DNA of 60,730 bases, taken from the NCBI GenBank assembly GCA_027596075.1, contig JADGJC010000208.1, positions 11,264 to 71,993 of the forward strand. Direction: 5' to 3'. The notes beneath the pieces are model-generated. The model saw nothing but the letters and a program-made list of their open reading frames with translations, was not told where the DNA came from and did no database searches. Position 1 is the first letter of the stretch. Every line of letters starts with the position of its first letter. This document shows, piece after piece, positions 34,484-47,985 of the stretch. Source of the DNA: Rhizophlyctis rosea (lineage: Eukaryota > Chytridiomycota > Chytridiomycetes > Rhizophlyctidales > Rhizophlyctidaceae). A program made the position numbers and the translations under genes.

Positions 34484-37400
34484 CTAAGCATTCAACCCAA
34501 CAACATCCCCAACCCCCTTCATCCCCTCAACCTTCTTACACAAATCCCACACAATATCGCTCCCAACCACACTGTCCCCACGATACTTCTCATGCCCCCT
34601 CACGAAATCCCTAATCCACCTCGCCGTAGTCGGCAAATCCCCTCTTGCCTTCCGCCCAATAAGGTCGAGGTACGATTCGAGTTTGCGGAGCGTGGGAAGT
34701 GGTGGGTTGATGATGTGGAGGTAGGAGCGGACGAGGGGGATTAGGCCGGGGAAGGAGGTTGAGGGCTGAATTGAAGGTTTTTGTTAGGTTCGAAGGGAAT
34801 ACAGTTTGAGGTCAAGTAAGGTGAGGTAGATGATATGCTTACGTTGCCATTGATGATCTCATCCACAGTGAGTTCGTCGCACGCGTCTTCATCTTCGTGA
34901 TCTTCGTGATGTGCGACGCCGTTCACGCCATTTACGCCATTGACGCCGTTGACCCCATTCACCACACTCCCAGGCGCCCGCGTCCGGAACTCTTCCGGTC
35001 GTTTTGCCGGATTTCCTACATGAATAATGCATCAGCAAATCCATGCAAAATGCCACAGACCGCGCCAATTCCGATAACCGATACTTTTAATAGCCACTCA
35101 GAGAAACTCACCCCAAACATTCCTCCTAAACCAAAACTTCTCCTCCAAAACCGCATCCCTCCTATGCGCCCTCCTCATATTCTCATCAACCTTACTCAAA
35201 GGCGTATAAAAGTTCAAATCAAAGCTCAAGATCGCCCTCGTCAAAAGCACCACAAAAATCGCAAACGCCGCATTCTCCTTATCCGTCAACTGAATCTCCA
35301 TACTCCGGAACTCGACGCGCCACCCAATGTTGGGTGACGACGGTGGCGGGGGTTTGAACCGCATGGTTTGCCAATTTGTTGATTGGATGTTTTCAAAGTG
35401 GTCGGAAGAGAGGGCGTCGTCTTGGTCGAGGAGTTCTTGGAAGATTACGAGCGGGTCGCGGATGAAGAGGTGGGCGTAGTGTTTTGCTAGATGTTCGTCG
35501 ACTCCTGACAAATGACAATGCGGGATCAACATCTGGCTTCATTCGCCGTGGTCCATAGTGACGACGCTACGAACCTCCTTTCATCAAATCCCCGAAAATC
35601 TCCTTATCATACGGGACCTCTAAGTCATTGTACTTGTCCTTGAAAAACTCCCCACCCCTCGTCGGCACACTGCTAACCTCCCCAGGCAATGGACTTGTCA
35701 CCTCCTCATCCCCGCACGGTGTACACCCTCCTGAATAGTTCGGCCCTGGGCTAAGGTACAGAGAAATAGACTCATACCGCGACTTCGGTATCCGGTATCG
35801 CGAGTTCTTCAAAGGTTGCATTCCCCGTTCTTCAGCCGTTCGGTCATCAACCGACCCGGCGATGACCGACCAGCGGACATCGACATCGGCAAGAAAGCCA
35901 CGGAAGATGGGAGCGGCGGCGGTTAGTGCAAGCTATCAGTTGTGACCCAAATGTGAGAAAGAGTGTTAATATTGACGCAAAGCTGACACCCAGACATACC
36001 ATGACAGGCGTAACAACCGTCAACTGATCATATAGCCTCCTCGCCTCTTCAACACTGCAAGCCTGGAACGTCATCTGCAAACAACAGCACCCCATCCCAA
36101 AGCACATGCAGTCCATATAAATATGATCCGGCTTTGCATCCGGCACCAACTCTTGCAAACTCGGCAAGTGCTTCTGATCTAATGACTCGTTGCTCAGATG
36201 CGCTTCCTGCTCTTTTCTCGTGCCGTCGGAGCAGCCGTGAGACAAAACAGCGGGCAAAGGAGCGCTTAGGGAGCGGGTGAGACAGGGAGGGACCGGTTCA
36301 TACCAAGGATTCGGAGTATTTGTGTCGTGGAAAATGGGCATGTTGATGGAAACTTTAGAGCCCCGGCGGAGGCGGATGTTTGCTGTGAGTGTGCTGTAAA
36401 CCCTTTATCAGTACTCTCCATGTTGGTCGATTGACAAGTGTCGGCAACTTACGGGAATCGGGCGTGTGGATTGATGGCTTCGTCTGGAATGAACAAACTG
36501 CACGATGCTCCTTTGTCGGGCGTTGGCTCCGCGTTAGGCTCTAGTGAATTGCAGGTGCCTAATCGAGGGAACGATGTAAACGTGAAAACTGCTTCGTTCG
36601 GTCGTACTAATGATTGCGCCAGATCTCGCCTATTGAATGATCGGATGCGTTAGACCTTCGAGTGTTAACAGACAGACAGTGCCATTACCGAACCGTACCG
36701 CCGACGCATGTTGTCCTCTACTGAAAGCAAGTCATCTAATGTTGATCCGTAGGGAACGCCTGGTGTCCCCTCCAACATGTACCGCCCATATTCGGGCTTC
36801 CATGAACTGTCAGGAATACGTCTGCACATGACAATTAGTTTGGACATTCAACAATTTAATCGCAACCATGTTAAGTCGCACCCTGCAGCAATATCATCTA
36901 TCTCGATCTGTTGCAGCTTGGCCAGGGCGTCGTGAGCGCGAAGAGACAGCTTTGCTTGCTTTGCAGCATCATCATAAGCAACTACGACATATTCTACCTG
37001 TGAGAGTTTGAATGATCTGTCAAAGCTTTTGCTACATGCGAATCATGTCTGGATGTAAACTTATCCGACAAACGACGAGATTACAAAGATCGCGATCCAA
37101 AGCAGCCACCGATCAGACATCGCAGCCCATTTACATGCATCGGACTCTGTACATGCTCTCCAAATTGTGTTCACGACGCCATCGCAAGGTTGCTATTATC
37201 CCATCCAGCAACTCGCGCCAATATCCTTCCGACCGTCATTGCAGAAAGACGGCACGCCGCAAGCATGAATGCCCGCATGAACATTACGGCGCCTTCCGCG
37301 CCGACCAGGCATGATCATGCCTCGATACTGCTTCTCACCCACCCATTCCCTCACATCTACGATCAAAAAATCAACCAAACGCACCTCATCACCCCACAAA

Positions 37401-37534
37401 AGCTTGTCCCTCCTCCTATTCTTGATCCTCTTCCAGATATTCAAAAACTGTACAATCCCATGCTTCCGGACGTGATCCGCATGCTTCTTTGCTTCGTCCC
37501 AGGGAAGAGGTGTGCCTAGCGAGAGGAGACCCAT
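34484..37534 (-). CDS. GSH1: glutamate-cysteine ligase catalytic subunit
   Basis: Nine exons: 37534-37385, 36997-36882, 36821-36699, 36629-36453, 36393-36000, 35932-35575, 35504-35112, 35015-34843 and 34765-34484. All phases agree and the protein is 721 residues. It catalyses the first, rate-limiting step of glutathione synthesis: glutamate + cysteine + ATP to gamma-glutamylcysteine. Family landmarks include [99 protein letters not shown] and the C-terminal [11 protein letters not shown]. Intron 1 (387 nt) is long for this genome. A species-specific GVNGVNG repeat interrupts a C-terminal loop. Confidence 0.95.
34907..34965 (-). repeat. 12-nt tandem repeat coding Gly-Val-Asn-Gly
   Basis: Imperfect 12-nt units in GCLC exon 8 encode about five (G)VNG repeats in a loop near the C-terminus. 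Codon differences between units show the repeat is not brand new. Confidence 0.7.
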
Positions 37535-39905
37535 TTTGTTATGAATCTAGGTAGTAGGAAAGACGCGTATTGGTGGAACGTATGATGGGCAAGTCAGTGA
37601 AAGGTGCAAGGAGTTGGGCGATTTGAAGGACAATGATTTGAGGGGTTCATTATGTTATCTAACAGAAAATTGAGCGTGTGAAAGGGTGAGCGCGACTTAC
37701 AAGTGGGGACTAGGAAGTGCCAGGACCCGCGTTTTACGTGTAAAATGGGCAGTGAAGGCACTCAGGAGGTAGAAGCGCTGAGATATTGTTGGTAAACGTT
37801 GACGTTATTCAGGCAAGCACAGGACGTTAGCACTTCAGCGACGTGCCAAAAATAGCTGTAAGGATGGTAGGTAGGGGTAATGGGTGCGTGGGAAATATAG
37901 GGAGAGGAAATTCCATCGGGGCCCTTCTCCCCCAAAAATTCGCGGTGACATGTTTCACGTGCGATCATTTGTAATTTCGCACCAGATCTCTCGTCAACCG
38001 CGGGCTTGTATATAAAGCCACGCCTCTGTGTGACAACTCCTCACTGCGCCATCGATGTGCTCATTCTAAGCCACCCGCAGCATGGTCAGCTTGTATTCGG
38101 TCTTCCGATTTATTTTCAGGGAAAACCTCCAGTGAAAACCAATTTCCGGCCAATACTCTACCCCATCAAATGATAGCTTTGGACTTGGCCAATTCATTCA
38201 CTGACACGTCCATCATATGGGGAATTTGTAATCCCAGAGCGTTGGTCCAGCGGCTTGATTACAAATGTCATTTATGTGGGGTTGCACAGATTGAAAGCGA
38301 TTGACTGGCGCGTGTTTCTGTGTTCATTCGGTGGTCCGAACGGCGAACGTTTCCACGGGGTTGAAAGGTCACCATTTTAGTGGCGGTGTGGCAAGGCGAT
38401 CAATCAGAATCACTATCACACCAGCCACATACGCGCAGATTTTCTCCACGTGAGAGGTAAACAACAGCGGGCGGAAACCAATATCTTTCGAGGGTTGCCG
38501 ATTCCATTCCAACGGTCAAAAGGACGATATAATAACCGTGAGATGTATACTACGTTCAAACTGCCGGTAATCATGACATCTCACACTTATCCATCACACT
38601 GCCGCAGGATATGTAGCAAGTGTCATCTCCCGCAATGCAGGATGCTAGGGATGCAACTTCTACAACATGCCCACAACGCGACAATCAGCAACTTCTCTCA
38701 GTGCATAATTTTAGACGCACACTGCTGCTCATCGGTCATCACGCAAGAGGCAAACTTCTTCCCTCAAGGCTGAAGAAGTTGCCACGACCGATGCATCAAT
38801 ACCACTTTCTAGAAAGCAATGCAAACTGCCTGGCGTTGAGTACACACAATAGCGACCCTGATGCGACCCCCATAACTGCCTGGCATGCTGGCAATGACCG
38901 CATTGATGCATCCCCGGAATGGTTTTAAGCGCCTCGCTTGGGCACTCTCCGATTCTTCCAACTTGTCCCTTCCATCAAAATAACTTTTTTTTTCTTTTCG
39001 TTTGTGGGATGCAACTTTGAAATGAACTTTGCTCTGTCCTGACATCCCAGGGCTTTGGGCCGTGGATTGCGTTCTTGTGTGCTGCATCTGTGACACGAGG
39101 AGTGGGACAAGGAATGACTAGAGGTGCAACAAAGTTGGCAATCGGGACCTGGACGGGAAGCAAAATCCGGTCCTGCTTACGTGATTGTCCCCCGCTTACT
39201 AACACTGATCCAAAAAAGGAAGTGATTGCTGGTGAAAGTGAACCAAATGCGGATGGTTGTGTCACTCTTAATTGTTCGATATTTTTGATTTTCCACTTTT
39301 TGCACATTGTGGGCCAAAAAGTGGTGGCACAGTCATAATCAGCCGGGATACAATCTGAACGCGTCTGAAGGGGCAGGGGTGCACTTTTGATTCCGGCTTC
39401 CGTGTGTGTAATCGATCAGGTCTGTGCCATGCGGACACTGGACACGGAGATGCATGACGAGCATGATGGCAATGAGCCCTCGGTGGGCGAGGGGATGGAC
39501 ACATTTTGGGGATGGGTGAGTCAAAAAGAAGGAAGGAGGCAGACATCCCTCTTTCCCATCCCCACGACTTTATCTCTGTTCCCTTCTTCCCACGCATATG
39601 CAACATCCTCCATACCAGAGAGGGTGGGAAGCATTACTTGGAAGGAAGGAGAGGGGCATTCGTCCATAGTGAACATTAATATTTTACAATCACTTGCATA
39701 ATATTGTATATTAGAAGGCCTTCCATATCATAGGTATGTTTCGCTTGTCACCCACCGCAAATGCAATCATGAAAACCTCATCAAAATGAAATTTTCCCAT
39801 GCTCCTACAGATTACAGCCAAACCCTCACTACACATCCCCATCCTACAACCCTTTCATAGCCCGCCTTCCTCCATCACGTGCCATTATACTCGAATAGAT
39901 AGAAA
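37535..39905. other. large divergent intergenic region between GCLC and ERG5
   Basis: 2.4 kb separate the divergent GCLC (-) and ERG5 (+). Only short unsupported ORFs occur. E-box CACGTG copies lie near 37953, near 38448 and at 39877. Confidence 0.5.
39877..39882 (+). promoter_or_regulatory. CACGTG E-box near the ERG5 start
   Basis: A palindromic CACGTG lies 24 nt before the ERG5 ATG. bHLH factors bind this motif in fungi. A regulatory role, for example through sterol-responsive bHLH proteins, is only inferred. Confidence 0.3.
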
Positions 39906-41753
39906 ATGACTAGCACAAACATTGGACTTACAGTCGCAGCCTGCGCGGCAACGTACCTAATATGGGAGCAACTATCGTACCGGCAAAAGAAGAAGCACCT
40001 CCCAGGTCCAGACTGGCTCCCACCAGTCATCGGAAAGTTCTACGATAGCTTGTACCCAACGTTCGAGGGCTACATGGCCAGTTTGAATGCTGGCCCGCTC
40101 AGTGCACTATCCGTATTCAACAGGTGCGGGTTCGTTGCATTCATCTAATGGCAACGTAGTTTTGATGAATTCATGATTTCTATGCGGAAACAGATTCGTC
40201 GTTCTAATCTCCCCCAATGACCTTTCCCGCAAAGTCCTGGGATCCCCATCCACCGCCGAACCCTTCCTGATCAACTCCATGCCTTACATCCTATCACCAG
40301 ACAACTTTGTATTCCTCCAAGGAAAAGCTCATACTGATTACCGGAAACAACTCAACCCGCTCTTCACACGTCAGGCATTGAAGTGAGTATGCATCGATGG
40401 TCCACTGTGGTTGAAGACAGAAGCTCATCTTCAACGAATTTTGCCCTACAGATCATATGTACCACTATCTGATAAGGTGTATCGAAAGCATTTTGCGCGA
40501 TGGTTGGAGGTGGGGAAGTCGCCTAAGCCTTTCCAGTTGCACTTCCGGGATTTGAATATGGAAGTCTCATTGCGAGGTTGGTGGCACAATCCACTTGTTG
40601 GCCGCATCCAGTCCTGACATATCACGGATGATTGACGAAGCCCATCCCATTTACAGTATTCTGCGGTGACTACATCCCCGACTCCACCGGCGACAAAATC
40701 TCCGAACTCTACTACGACATCACCGCCGCCCTCGAACTCGTCAACTTCCCCTGGGCCTTCCCCGGCACCAAAGTCTACCGCGCTAAAAAAGCCCGCGAGT
40801 TCATCGTAAACGAATTCATGCGATGCTGCAAACTCTCCCGCGCACATGTCGAAGCCGGAGGCGAGCCCACCTGCATGATTGATTCATGGATCAAAATCCT
40901 GATTGAGGACAAGGCCGCGGCGGAAGCTGGAACAGGGGAGGAGAGGAAATATAAGCAGTTTGATGATAGGGAGTTAAGCTTGACGCTTTTGACCTTTTTG
41001 TTTGCGAGTCAGGATGCGACGACGAGTGCTGTTACATGGGCTTTTAAGCTTTTGGCGGAGCATCCGGAGGTTTTGAAGAGGATTAGGGAAGAGCAGTTGG
41101 AGGTTAGGGGGTTGGAGGGGGTTGGAGAACCGTTGACATTGGAGGTTTTGGAGCAGTCGAAGTATTTGAGGAGGGTGGTGAGGGAGGTGTTGCGGTTGAG
41201 ACCGCCTGTTCTCATGGGTGAGTTGTTGCATTGTTTGATTGTTTATTCCCATCTGCTGCTCTGCACACCTTTTCCACAACCTGAACCGCTAAAACTCATC
41301 TCCCCACCTCCCAACTTCCCAGTCCCCTACAAAACAACCCAACCCCTAACCCTAAACTCCTACACAATCCCTCGAAACTCCATGGTAATCCCCACATTCT
41401 GGCACTCCCTCCACGACCCCGCCATTTACCCCTCCCCCGACACATTCAACCCCGACCGGTGGGAAGACCCCAACGGCCCCGCCGAGAAGAACCAGAAGAA
41501 CTTCATGGTGTTTGGGTCAGGACCGCACATGTGTGTTGGGAGGGAATATGCTGTGCTGCAGATTATGAGCGTGGTGGTGCAAGGGGCGTGTCAGTTGAAG
41601 TGGAGGTTGCATAAAGGGAAGGAGAGCGATGTAATTCGGATTTTTGCGACGACGTATCCGGCGGATGGGTGTGTGGTGGAGTTTGAGAGGTTGAGGAGGG
41701 AGGAGTTCGGGGAGGTTGTTAAGGGGGAGGTTGGGACGATTGTGGCTGCGTGA
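39906..41753 (+). CDS. ERG5: sterol C-22 desaturase, cytochrome P450 CYP61
   Basis: Five exons: 39906-40123, 40194-40382, 40452-40576, 40657-41217 and 41323-41753, giving 507 residues. It introduces the C22-C23 double bond in late ergosterol synthesis at the ER membrane. An N-terminal membrane helix precedes the Pro-rich hinge (HLPGPDWLPPVIG). P450 motifs are: I-helix FASQDATTSAVTW, the ExxR helix in VVREVLRLRPP, a FNPDRW variant of PERF, and the heme-binding FGSGPHMCVGREYA with the Cys ligand. The I-helix SQDA and the PPVLMVPY segment are characteristic of CYP61 rather than CYP51. Introns 70-105 nt. The protein appears complete. Confidence 0.93.
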
Positions 41754-42438
41754 GGTGGATGGGAGAGGGGATTGATGATGGGTGGAGTTTTGATACAGTT
41801 GTACAAATTGTCGTTTTTCTTTCTTCCTTAAGTAGTAATGGGACGTGGGGCTTTTCTGTTTTTCGGTTGTTTCTTTTTAATATAGATAGACTTGTCCAGG
41901 AGCTAAACCATCTGGTGAGAAATGGAATAGATCTCGCCCGTGCGTGTAATACCAAGTTGCCATCATGCGAGGAACCTTCGGAGGATTATGCTTGTTGGCC
42001 ATTGACTCTGCATGGTGAGGTGACGTGCATTCCTTTTTTAAGCGAATGGTATCAGCGATGGGAAGAGCACCCTTTTGAGCTCCCTGTTCATGCTTGACAA
42101 TGGTTCGATAGGTTTGCTGCTCAGCGTTAGAAGTACGCATTTGCTACTTGGTGGTTGCCTTTGTGATGCTTGTCGCTCACGCCATCATTCAACAAAACAG
42201 CAAACTGGAGTCAGGCGTCCCCTCCACCTAAACTTGGTGACCGCTGGCGATCTGGATCTGCAATATGTATTGCAAGTTGATACTGTACCATACTTTGAAA
42301 CCTTGCAGATTTACAACTTCAAACGCACCCTTCTATTATGGTAAACAATATACACAATGATATGTCTAATAGTTCTAATCGATTCAATAACATCTTAGAC
42401 TTCATTCCCTACAAGAACCCTCGTCATCACCCACATCC
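41754..42438. other. convergent 3' intergenic region
   Basis: No gene seen between ERG5 (+) and the small minus-strand gene. Confidence 0.5.
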
Positions 42439-42783
42439 TCAATTGGCGGCCGGGGCATCAAGAGAAACGCCGTCCTCACCAACATCCTCACCGCCACCAG
42501 CATTCTCGCCGCCAACAACTACACTAACTATGAATTTACTACCTATTTCATGCTCGTCCATGAATACCACTCCGCCGGACGTTACGCGCACACTGCCGGC
42601 AAGGGCGTCTAACGAATCCTGTGCAGCTTGCTTGGCTTTAGTGGGGTCGTCTGGGTGGAGGTAATTGGCCAGATATGTTTTGGCGGCGGCTTCGGTGAGG
42701 AACGTCACGGTGGCGACTCCGACTGCGGTGCCTCGGCCGTTCCATAGGTAGGTGATGCGGATACGTTGGGAGGGTTTTGACAT
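42439..42783 (-). CDS. small hypothetical protein
   Basis: A single exon from ATG 42783 gives 114 residues. An in-frame start at 42852 would add 23, but a TATATA element near 42822-42827 on the minus strand would lie inside that extension, so the inner ATG is preferred. The protein begins SKPSQRIRITYLWNGRGTAV, has an alternating hydrophobic pattern through AVGVATVTFLTEAAAKTYLA, and ends in a Gly/Glu/Asp-rich tail. It looks like a small alpha+beta domain. No family is recognised and no signal peptide is seen. Confidence 0.5.
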   Translation of the reverse strand: MSKPSQRIRITYLWNGRGTAVGVATVTFLTEAAAKTYLANYLHPDDPTKAKQAAQDSLDALAGSVRVTSGGVVFMDEHEIGSKFIVSVVVGGENAGGGEDVGEDGVSLDAPAAN

Positions 42784-44237
42784 GGCTGTTTTCGTTGGGA
42801 GGGATACTTTGATTTGGAGGGTATATATGGTGGCGAAGAGCGATTTCTTCACGCGCGTGAGATTTTAAAGTGTATGATGTTTCTACCTGGTGTTCCTTCG
42901 TGAGCAGCTTATACAATTCAATGCGATCTCGTTGAAGATGTTGATAACTTGATGCCCGTGTTTCTGATCAGGAAGGGAGCATTCGATGTTGCACATATAT
43001 TTGGCTGGTTTATCATCATTCTTTTCGTATCCACCAGCGCTCGCCAAGCAGGCCACACGTCATACAATTGGTTCATGGTTGTGTTACAGACTGCAATTTT
43101 GTGTAAATCGGGCGGCGGACCGCAGACTGACCAGCTGGCAGTGACAGATGGACTTTCAACCAGACTGGTACCTTGTCGTTGGTACATTTGCTTTCCTCAT
43201 GATTGCTGTGCCACCCATTGCAAAATGCCGAGGCTGGCACCTCTTCCCCCCACCCAGGTCCCACATGCCCGTCGCCTGCGTACTGTGCACACGCAGTCCC
43301 AGAACAATGGCTCGATGAGGGGGGGGCACAATAATTTGTTCTTAAGCTTAGCACGACGCTTCCCATCGATTGCCACATCAACGAGCCAAGCTGTTGACAT
43401 CATTTTTGTTCCAAGGTGCTTGCGGTGTAGAGCGCCGGGTAACCAGGCCCACTCCAAAGATTGGCATATCCCTTTCATCTTGTTAGTTGTTCACTCAAAA
43501 GATAGGCCGATGCATTGATTGAATAACACCGCTTGGTGAATTTGACTGAAGCTTCTGTTTCGTGTCTTCTGCCTCCATCCCATGTGGCTGTCAAACACCT
43601 GATGGAGGGGGGTTCATCGGCTGGAATGGTAATGGAAGTGCAGTCGGCCGCGACCGCCATTGCAGAACTTCGAAGGTGAACTATTTGTCAAGCTGCGCAC
43701 TTGCAATGGTGCCGCCGCTTTCTCGTAAGGGCTACTGCCTTCTTGTTTTGGTCTCGCACCTCTCGGAGAGACTTCTCATTCTGAAGAGCTCAGCGAAAGC
43801 CATCCGCTGTGCATATTGTAGTATTTAACTGCCTTCAACAAATGTCAATTTCACCATCAAACGCGCAATGTCCGCAGCCAATCATGACTGTGCCACCACA
43901 TCAGAATCTGCAAAGACCCTCGCGTCTTCTCCACTGCCCGGTTTCGGACGTGGGTCGATCCCTCGATCATTCCCAATTTGAATGACAGCCGAAACGTCAT
44001 AAATAGCACTACCATGCAAGACAAAGGTGTGCCCTTCGGCCATGAAACATGCTATATTTGACCATTCCCTTCACCTTTCGTTGAGCTCCTTCCACGTTAC
44101 ACTGCGTCTAGGACGTGTTGAAATTTTGAACATAGCTGTAAACGGCCGCATACACACATCTTCCCGTAACGGCACAATCATCAAAATTTTACACTGACTC
44201 ATTGAGGGCCAATACTCCGCAAGGGCGTAAAATCAAC
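42784..44237. other. intergenic, no gene seen
   Basis: 1.45 kb of short unsupported ORFs; contains the divergent promoters of the small gene (-) and the RS/UIM gene (+). Confidence 0.5.
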
Positions 44238-47200
44238 ATGCGAACGCCACCATCTCTCCGTCGCCATTTCCCGCATGGCTCTGGACTTGATTTCAAGCGT
44301 GACACTGGGGACAGACATAAGGGTGGAAGTGACCGTGAAGAGTTGGATATCTACCATAAGTCGAAACCACCTGAAGCATGGGCTGACGGAAAGGTGGGGA
44401 AACATCAGCCCAGGTGGGGTGCTGCTGTTGAAGAGAGTTGGCAGTCAGGATGGGAACGGGAACGACGGAGCTGGAGAGATGATACTCGGGAGCGAGAACG
44501 GGGTTTGTCAAGGGATAGGCGGGCGTCCGGGGAACGAGCTCGGTCTAGAGAGGGAGGAAGGTCGAAAGAGAAAACCCGGTTCTTAGAAAGAGAGAGGTCA
44601 AGAGAGAGGGCGGCGTCGAAAGAGAGATCCCGGCCCACGGAAAGAGAGGGGTCCAGAGAGCTGGCGTTCAGAGACAGAGCGAGGTCCATAAACAGAGAGA
44701 GATCAAGAGAAAGAGTGAGGTCAATTGAACGTGCTAGATCCAACGAAAGAGAGTCAAACATCAAGAAATCCCCATCCAACTCGTCATTATCACGACCTTC
44801 TCTACGCCAAAACCGTCATCATGACGAAACCTCATCAACGCTCTCAACGACCGCTCGCCCCATAACACCGCGACCAACCCACACTAGAGACTACACCTCC
44901 TCCCGATCTACAAAACCCTACCCTCGATACACTTCCAGACCCTCGCCCTTCCCAACCTCCCTCCATCCCCCACCACGAACCACATCCCTCCACTCCCCAA
45001 TAACAACCGAACACGTGGCAAGACCCACACCCACACCACCACCAACGCGAGTTGCGTCTCCGCCTCCTGGAAGGAAAAGCAGAAGTGCGGACGATGACGA
45101 TGAGGGGCGAAAGAGGAGGGACCGCATGGAGGAGCTGAGGAGGATGAAAGAGGAGTTGAGAGCTAAGAGGGCGGAGAAGGATGATAAGGGGTTGGAAGAG
45201 AGATTGAGGAAGGATGGGTTGGGTGTTAGGTGGGAGGAGGGCAGGGAGGGGGAGGAGGGGTTTTGGGCATGTGTTGGTGAGTTTGTTTGGATGTCTGTCG
45301 ACACCTCATACTGTTTATGTTCCCTTACCCCACTTTTGAACCCGTTCTGACAAATCCTACAATCCTCAACATACACAATCATATAGCGGACCAGCTCTCC
45401 TCCGAAATCATTCTCACTGCCGGCTCGTTGCGGAGCGCCGTAGACGATTACATGGTAGGGACAAAAAGTATAATTTCTCACATCTCCCCAATATGTCTGA
45501 CGCAACTTTCTTCTTTGCTCCCTCTGTTCTTTCTGACTTTTTTCTGAACACCCTGCTCAGAAAACCCACGCCTCAACCGCTCCTGACAACCCCACCAGCA
45601 GGACATCAGATTTTCTCACTCGATTGTTGAAACAAGCCTTGGCGGATATGCTAAAACGGGAAGTGGTGGTTTGGAGAGGGGATGGTGAGTTGGAGTTTTT
45701 GAATCTGTGTAAATGAGTTTTTTGGCGGAGGAGTGGATTCGAGTTGTAGTTTGGTTTTGGTCCAGTTCGAGGATCACGATATAACCTATAACCAACAATG
45801 TGATGCAGCCCATCCTACAACCACACCCATATCGTCCCACATAACACGTCAGCAGCATCAACACAAGCGAAGCAACGACCCGATCCGATTAGCGGTTTCG
45901 AGTCGTGGAGTCTGGGGGAGTGTGGTGGAGAAGGTGAGGATTGTCCCGTGTGATTACGCGAGTGCGGGTGCTCTGTTTACATGGAGTGATTTACAAAATC
46001 GCGTTTCGAATCAACCGTTTTCTTTCTCCTCATTTGTACAGTCACATTCCGACGACAAACCTGAATCTGAGTTTACAATGCCTGTGTCGGAGGATAGAAG
46101 TTCTAGTGGGAGTGGGAAGATGGTATGTGTTTGTGAAGGCTTCCTACTTTGATCCGTTCCAGCCGTTAACGCACTCAACACCCTTCCCTTTCTCCTGCCA
46201 TGATGAATTCGTTAACCAGATCTACACTACCGGACGATACATGACCGGCAACTCCTCTGGCCGTTGGCGAGAATTCCGGATGGCGAAGGATGAGGAGGTC
46301 GATTCGGATACGAAGGTGAGAGTGCTTTTCCTGGTGACTGTCTTTTGTCATGTTTCGTGGCATGATTGAGATATCACGGGGTGGGAGATGTTTCGTCCCC
46401 AGCACGGATTGTTCGGCAACTGCCGCTCAGGATCTGTACTGCTCTCTCATCTCGTTCATCTTGTGCACAGCCAACACCGCAAAACCAGAAAGTAAGCTTT
46501 GCGGCTCGGAATTCGTACGATCATGCCATGCGGAGCGATGAGGATGCTGATATCCGGAAGGTGTGTTATAAATCGGTGTTTTTGTAGTATAGAGTGCCAT
46601 GATTCTTTTGGCAAGGAGGGGAATTTGGTTTGCGGTTCGTTGACTTCATTGCGCACTCACTTGGGATACATGGATGTTTTGCACAAACCCATCCCCACTT
46701 CTTCACCCACTAGACCCTGCGAAATTCCCTCCACGACCGTGAGCCACCCGCCTCCACCAGATCCGAACAACGTATCTCTGAAAACTGGGCAACTCTAGAT
46801 CCGAACACATACCCAATTGATTACGAAAAGGCAACCGAACATCTGCAAAGTCAGACGATGAACGTGGTGCGCGGGTTGCAGGGCAGAGGAGGCGTGGAGG
46901 TCCGGATCGAACCTGTGATTCGCTGGAGGAGCGAGGAGGTGTTTGATGATCGAAAAGGTCCTGAAAGTGATCGAAGAGGTTATGGAAGTGGTGGGGAAAG
47001 TGAGCGGTCGGGTAGAGGTAGTACAAGAAAGTGGGATAGAGATAATGGAGAGAGGAAGTTGTATAGGGATGGTGGAAGGAGAAGTCCGTCTCGTCCAGGG
47101 TCGAGAATTTCTGTTCAAGATGAAGGTGAGGATTCTAGTCGGGGCCTTGGCGAGTCGGGTCGATCTACACGGCGAGCACAGAGGAGTTCACGGGATGGAG

Positions 47201-47985
47201 GCGAGGATTCTGGCCGTGGGTTTGGGAAGAAGGGCCGGTCTACGCGGCGAGTAGAGGTTGCTCCGCGGGATGAAGAAGAGGAGGATCGGAAAGTTCGGGA
47301 AGCGTACCAACGGTTGCGGGCCAAAGTCAACGGGATCGATAGCTCAAGCGGAGGTGAGGGCAGGACAAACTGGAAGGAACGAGCTCACCGTCGAGAAAGT
47401 GCAACCTCGGATAACGAGACAAAAAGCAGATGGCGAACTGGCGGGAATAGAGATACTGTATCCCATGAAAACATCGACCATTCAAGCTCCATACCCCAAA
47501 GTTGGAGCCCACATTCAGGCTGGGACCGACGAAACAACTGGTCCCAAACAAGTCCCTCACCGTCACCACCGATACCTCATCTGAGCCATTTCCCGCGTTC
47601 CCGCTCTCATTCCCCTCAACGACAGACTTCCCGCTCTCATTCCCCTCAACGACAGACTTCCCGCTCTCGTACCCCTTCTCGCACCCACACTCCCTCCCGC
47701 TCCCGCTCATCCTCCCCCGAACCTTCTCACAAACACCACGTAAACCTCAACGACTCCTACGACGAAGAAGAAGCGATAAAGATTGCTCTAGATGTTTCGC
47801 GCAAGACACTGGATCGTTCCGGGTATTCCTCTCCTCCATTAGGATGGGAGGACGACGAGGACATTCGGTTGGCGATTACTCGGTTGAGTGCTGAGGATGG
47901 CGGGGAGGGGAGTAGTTCGGTTTGGGGGTGGAGGAGGGAGGAGGGGAATAGTGGGGGGAGCCGGAAGGGGAAGGAGAGGGTTTGA
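44238..47985 (+). CDS. large RS-like charged protein with a UIM near the C-terminus
   Basis: Eight exons: 44238-45276, 45387-45454, 45561-45684, 45809-45933, 46042-46122, 46220-46315, 46471-46560 and 46714-47985, all phase-consistent, giving 964 residues. The first ~350 residues are dominated by Arg/Glu/Ser dipeptides (RSRERAASKERSRPTERE), like SR-type splicing or RNA-processing proteins. The middle exons encode short ordered segments (QLSSEIILTAGSLRSAVDDY, SDFLTRLLKQALADML, IYTTGRYMTGNSSGRW). Near the end DEEEAIKIALDVSRK fits a ubiquitin-interacting motif (Ala-x3-Ser core), and a weaker second copy may lie in DEDIRLAITRLS. RS repeats also precede the UIM. No overall homologue is recognised; nuclear location is inferred. 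Confidence 0.65.
47601..47660 (+). repeat. exact 30-bp tandem duplication in coding sequence
   Basis: Bases 47601-47630 and 47631-47660 are identical and in frame, each adding ten residues around RSHSPQRQTS. Perfect identity implies a recent duplication or a collapsed variable repeat. Confidence 0.95.
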
